Shown here piece after piece: positions 61,096-64,000 of a stretch of DNA of 64,000 nt. This DNA comes from Azoarcus sp. DD4 (GTDB lineage: Bacteria; Pseudomonadota; Gammaproteobacteria; Burkholderiales; Rhodocyclaceae). Every line of letters starts with the position of its first letter. Positions within the stretch are counted from its first letter, which is position 1. The stretch is from positions 1,364,001-1,428,000 of the forward strand of contig NZ_CP022958.1 of the NCBI RefSeq assembly GCF_006496635.1, written 5' to 3'. The position numbers and the translations under genes are program-made. Under the pieces are notes generated by a model, which saw only the letters and a list, made by a program, of their open reading frames with translations, was not told the origin of the DNA and did no database searches.

Positions 61096-61124
61096 AGTAT
61101 AGGGAGCATTCCGCGTAGCAGCAA
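61096..61124 (-). promoter_or_regulatory. Promoter of aceA
   Basis: On the minus strand, -35 TTGCTG (61119-61124) and -10 TATACT (61096-61101) are 17 bases apart, giving a leader of about 115 bases. An inverted repeat abuts the -35 on its upstream side. Confidence 0.75.
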
Positions 61125-61129
61125 TATGT

Positions 61130-61146
61130 CTTATATAAGATATAAG
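61130..61146. repeat. Inverted repeat CTTATAT-AAG-ATATAAG, candidate operator
   Basis: Seven-base arms with a 3-base spacer sit directly upstream of the aceA -35. A shorter version, CTTAT-N6-ATAAG, occurs at 61397-61412 before the AraC-type gene. This is a plausible shared operator, but no binding evidence is available. Confidence 0.55.
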
Positions 61147-61486
61147 AAAAAATTTTATCAATTAAAATCAGCGTATTAAAAAATTCGTTCCGATATGTGA
61201 AATCTAAATCAACGTTGTGAAACGAGATCGAGGTTTTCTGCTGCTGCGATGCACATCCGGTTCGCGAGCGCTTGTCGCCGGACGGACCTTGCACCGGCAT
61301 GGTCCGATGTTTGCTACCCACGGGGTGAGATCGGCTCACGCGGACTCCATTGCTGAAAATGGATTGCCCAGCAGCACGATAGGAGTGTAATTTTTACTTA
61401 TAAACAAATAAGCGATGCTTTTCCGCGAGGCCGGGTGCAAGCCGGCCCGACGCAGGGAAGAGCAGGCCACGGAGAGGCGGCAAACC

Positions 61487-62518
61487 ATGAGTCCATCGGC
61501 GAATCTGGACCTGACCAAGGTCTATCGGAATTGTGTCTTCCAGTCCCGCTCTGCTGTTGCGTCCCACACGCAGCTCAGCCGAGAGTTGTGCGGGCACGAT
61601 CTCGACTGGCGCCGCGGCAATGTCGACACCGCGTTGTTCCGCGCCGACGTCAATCGCATGAGCTTTCTCGCGCTGCGCTATGGCGCCGAGGTCGAAGTGC
61701 GGCCGGAGCCGTTCAAGGACTTCGCCCTGGTGCAGATGCCCCTTCGTGGTGCGGCCGAAATCGAATGCGACGGTGTGCGCATCACCGTGGCGCAGGGCGA
61801 GGCCGCGGTGGTCGCGCCGCGCCGGCACATCCGCCTGGTCTGGCAGCCGGGCTGCGAGCAGCTGATCCTCAAGGTGCCTTACGAGCTGGTGCGTCAGGTT
61901 TCCTGTCACACCTGTACGCGCAGCCATTGCCCGGACAACGCGCCCGATTGCGGCGTCGGGCTGGAATCGGCCTTCGTGCTGGAGCCGGCGCTGAATCAGC
62001 AATGGCGGGCGCTGGTCCAGCAATTGTTGAACTTGCTGCCGATGCCGGGCGAGGCCGGCATCCATCCAGGCTGGCTCAACCAGTTCGAACAGACGGTGGC
62101 GCTCTTCCTGCTGGCGCACCAGCCGAGCGCACTGGCGCGCGATCTGCGCGGCGACGAGGAAGAGGCGATCGCGCTGTCATCCTCGGAGCGACTGGCGGGG
62201 CGCAAGCTCGACGCGGTCGAGGACTACATGCGCAGCCGGCTGTTTGCGCCGATTTCGCTGGCCGATCTGGCCAAGGCGGCCGGGGTGAGCGCGCGCACGC
62301 TCAATATCCTCTGTCATCGCTACCGCGGTGTCGCGCCCATGGTGCTGTTGCGCAACGTGCGGCTGGATGCGGCGCGCGCGCGCCTCGTGTCCGATCCGCT
62401 GGTCAGCGTCACCGAGGTGGCGCTCGAGTACGGTTTCGGCCATCTCGGCCGTTTCTCCGCCTACTACCGAGAGCGTTTCGGCGAGCTGCCCCGCGATACC
62501 TGCATGTTGCGCCACTGA
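61487..62518 (+). CDS. AraC-family transcriptional regulator with a four-cysteine cluster
   Basis: 343 residues. An AraC-binding-like N-terminal cupin domain (about residues 20-135) is followed by Cys140-x2-Cys143-x4-Cys148-x6-Cys155, a linker, and a C-terminal AraC double helix-turn-helix (LADLAKAAGVSARTLNILCHRYRG; VTEVALEYGFGHLGRFSAYYRERFGELP). The GGAGAGG site at 61471-61477 sets ATG 61487. It is divergent from aceA and upstream of a flavoprotein gene, so it may control either. The cysteine cluster could bind a metal or sense redox state; this is inference. Confidence 0.88.
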   Translation: MSPSANLDLTKVYRNCVFQSRSAVASHTQLSRELCGHDLDWRRGNVDTALFRADVNRMSFLALRYGAEVEVRPEPFKDFALVQMPLRGAAEIECDGVRITVAQGEAAVVAPRRHIRLVWQPGCEQLILKVPYELVRQVSCHTCTRSHCPDNAPDCGVGLESAFVLEPALNQQWRALVQQLLNLLPMPGEAGIHPGWLNQFEQTVALFLLAHQPSALARDLRGDEEEAIALSSSERLAGRKLDAVEDYMRSRLFAPISLADLAKAAGVSARTLNILCHRYRGVAPMVLLRNVRLDAARARLVSDPLVSVTEVALEYGFGHLGRFSAYYRERFGELPRDTCMLRH

Positions 62519-62680
62519 CGCGAGCTGCGGCGGCGCGCTTTGCACATGTATGGGTCGCACCGGGACGGCCGTTCGCAAAGCTGCTCAAAGCGGATAAGGC
62601 GCTGCGCGATTCGGCTAGCGCGGCCGGGGCACCGGCGGCACGCTGGGCTTCATTTCTTTCCAGTCCCGGAGCCGATTGCC

Positions 62681-62746
62681 ATGAGCACCCATGCCCCTGC
62701 ACAACCCGCGAAGTCCGCCGTCCGGTTCCAAGGAGGCGCGCGATGA
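62681..62746 (+). CDS. Possible 21-residue leader ORF coupled to the flavoprotein gene
   Basis: An ATG at 62681 has GGAG (62668-62671) 9 bases upstream. It opens a 21-codon frame (MSTHAPAQPAKSAVRFQGGA plus R) whose TGA overlaps the next ATG (ATGA at 62743-62746). The peptide has no recognisable domain. It may be a translational coupler, a remnant, or chance. Confidence 0.35.
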   Translation: MSTHAPAQPAKSAVRFQGGAR

Positions 62747-64000
62747 GCAGCTACGACGCTATCATCGTCGGCAGCGGCATCAACTCGTTGGTGTGTGCCG
62801 GCGTGATGTCCAAACGCGGCAAGAAGGTGCTGGTGCTGGAGCGCGAGGCGGTGCTCGGCGGCTGCATCCGCAGCGAGGAACTCACTGCGCCCGGCTATCT
62901 GCACGACACGATGTCGACCGCGCATCCCTTGTTCGTCACCTCGCCCGGTTACGCCGAGCTCAAGGACGCGCTGCACGCCAACGGGCTGGACTACGGTAAC
63001 AACGCCACCCCCACCGGCGTGCTGCTGCCCGACGGCCGTTCGCTGATCCTCGGCCGCGACCGCGCCGCCAACATCGCGATGATGAACGCGCTCGCCCCCG
63101 GCGATGGCGATGCCTACGGCGCAGGCATGGCCTTCGTTGAGCAGAACGCCCAGCTGATCTTTGCGCTGCTCGGCAACGAGCTATGGAGCGTCGGCGTCGC
63201 CAAGACCATGCTCGGCCGGTTGTGGAAGCAGGGCACGCACGACACGGTCGGTTTCTTCGGCCCGGCGATGCAGAGCTGCCGCGCATGGATGGAGACCAAC
63301 CTCAAGTCCGACCTCGTCCGGGCGATGCTCGCGCCCTGGGTGCTGCACACCGGCCTCGGCCCGGAAAGCGCGATGTCGGCGCTGATGGCGCAGGTGATCG
63401 CCTTCACGCTGGAAGCCGTCGGCCTGCCGCTGGTGAAGGGCGGCAATGCGCGCACCGTGGATGCCTTCCGCGCGGTGGTGGAAGCCGCCGGCGGGCGCTT
63501 CGAGACTGGTGCCGACGTTGCCGAGATTCTGGTCGAAGGCGGCAAGGCGCGCGGCGTGCGCACCGGCGACGGCCGGGTGTTCGAGGCGAAGCAAGTGATC
63601 TGCAACGTCACCCCTACTCAGCTCTACGGCCGCCTGCTGCCCGCCGCCCACAGTCCGGAACCGCTGCGCAGCCAGGCCGCGCAGTACCGCTACGGCAAGG
63701 GCAACATGCAGATCCACCTGGCGCTGTCCGAGCCGCCACAATGGGCAGACCCGAAGCTGCGCGAGGTGATCTACCTGCACCTGACCAGCGGCCTGGACGG
63801 CGTGTCGCGCGCGGTGAACGAGGCCGAGCGCGGCCTGCTGCCGGCCGAAGGCACCATCTGCGTGGCCCAGCCCTGCGCGGTCGATCCCTCACGCGCGCCG
63901 GCCGGAGGCTGGGTGATGTGGGTGCAGCTGCCGGAATGCCCGCGCACCGTGCGCGGCGACGCCGCCGGCGAAATCGCCGCGCCGGCCGACGGCAGCTGGA
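62743..64000 (+). CDS. FAD-dependent oxidoreductase, phytoene dehydrogenase-like (3' end outside window)
   Basis: At least 419 codons, open to the end of the window. The N-terminal dinucleotide-binding motif GSGINSLVCAG (Gly10, Gly12) and VLVLEREAVLGGC match COG1233-type flavoproteins (phytoene desaturase/amine oxidase superfamily). A central substrate region and the family FAD-side segment VICNVTPTQLYGRLLP follow. There is no signal peptide. The AAGGAGG ribosome site at 62730-62736 fixes ATG 62743. Carotenoid synthesis is not implied, since no other crt gene is present; the substrate is unknown. Confidence 0.85.
   Translation, partial: MSSYDAIIVGSGINSLVCAGVMSKRGKKVLVLEREAVLGGCIRSEELTAPGYLHDTMSTAHPLFVTSPGYAELKDALHANGLDYGNNATPTGVLLPDGRSLILGRDRAANIAMMNALAPGDGDAYGAGMAFVEQNAQLIFALLGNELWSVGVAKTMLGRLWKQGTHDTVGFFGPAMQSCRAWMETNLKSDLVRAMLAPWVLHTGLGPESAMSALMAQVIAFTLEAVGLPLVKGGNARTVDAFRAVVEAAGGRFETGADVAEILVEGGKARGVRTGDGRVFEAKQVICNVTPTQLYGRLLPAAHSPEPLRSQAAQYRYGKGNMQIHLALSEPPQWADPKLREVIYLHLTSGLDGVSRAVNEAERGLLPAEGTICVAQPCAVDPSRAPAGGWVMWVQLPECPRTVRGDAAGEIAAPADGSW

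Larger units (their letters stand above)
60973..61486. other. 514-base divergent control region between aceA and araC-type gene
   Basis: The centre (about 61120-61210) is strikingly AT-rich compared with the rest of the window. It contains the aceA promoter, an inverted repeat CTTATAT-AAG-ATATAAG (61130-61146) and a related CTTAT-N6-ATAAG (61397-61412) near the regulator gene. A symmetrical TTTTATCAATTAAAA lies between them. No coding gene is convincing. Confidence 0.7.

Overview
The window is chromosomal DNA of a GC-rich betaproteobacterium. The gene order gyrA-serC-pheA-hisC-tyrA-aroA/cmk-rpsA-ihfB-lapA-lapB, the aroA-cmk fusion and the flagellar flhB-flhA-flhF-flhG-fliA block suggest Rhodocyclales (Azoarcus/Thauera/Aromatoleum relatives). 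That placement is inferred from synteny and protein style, not from a database search. Nearly everything is core genome. I saw no insertion sequence, integrase, phage module, CRISPR array or rRNA operon.

Layout. 1-9.7 kb: the 3' end of gyrA, then an almost gap-free serine/aromatic amino acid operon (serC, pheA, hisC, tyrA, aroA-cmk), rpsA and ihfB, closed by a terminator. 9.7-17.4 kb: envelope genes lapA and lapB, UDP-glucose dehydrogenase, cysM, a YdbH-YnbE-YdbL-type intermembrane lipid transport operon, a PolB-like exonuclease and a small membrane protein. 17.4-25.3 kb: tRNA-Val, thrS-infC-rpmI-rplT, pheS-pheT-ihfA-merR and tRNA-Pro; infC uses an ATC start codon. 25.4-28.7 kb: surE-pcm-nlpD-rpoS. 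28.7-33.6 kb (minus strand): moxR-DUF58-tgpA-mltB. 33.8-37.4 kb: an HDAC-like deacetylase, dapA-bamC and an alanine-rich lipoprotein. 37.7-41.5 kb: three ribosome-modifying enzymes (JmjC oxygenase, RlmD, RluE-type), tRNA-Ser and a DUF192 protein. 41.6-52.3 kb: motility genes (flhB, flhA, flhF, flhG-like, fliA, motC, an inverted chemoreceptor, motD) and a bacteriohemerythrin. 52.4-58.5 kb (minus): parC, a TPR-like protein, an LHPP-type HAD phosphatase and parE. 58.5-59.5 kb (minus): a UPF0126 membrane protein behind a tandem glycine riboswitch. 59.6-64 kb: isocitrate lyase, an AT-rich divergent control region, an AraC regulator with a four-cysteine cluster, and a phytoene-dehydrogenase-like flavoprotein running off the window.

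Functionally the window joins translation and its modification, aromatic amino acid synthesis, DNA topology (gyrA, parC and parE), outer-envelope construction (LapA/B, YdbH bridge, BamC, NlpD, MltB) and motility. The most rewarding points are the riboswitch-controlled UPF0126 gene, the YdbH-YnbE-YdbL operon, the FlhG-like protein without a P-loop, the cysteine-cluster AraC regulator with paired inverted repeats in its control region, and the ATC-initiated infC.
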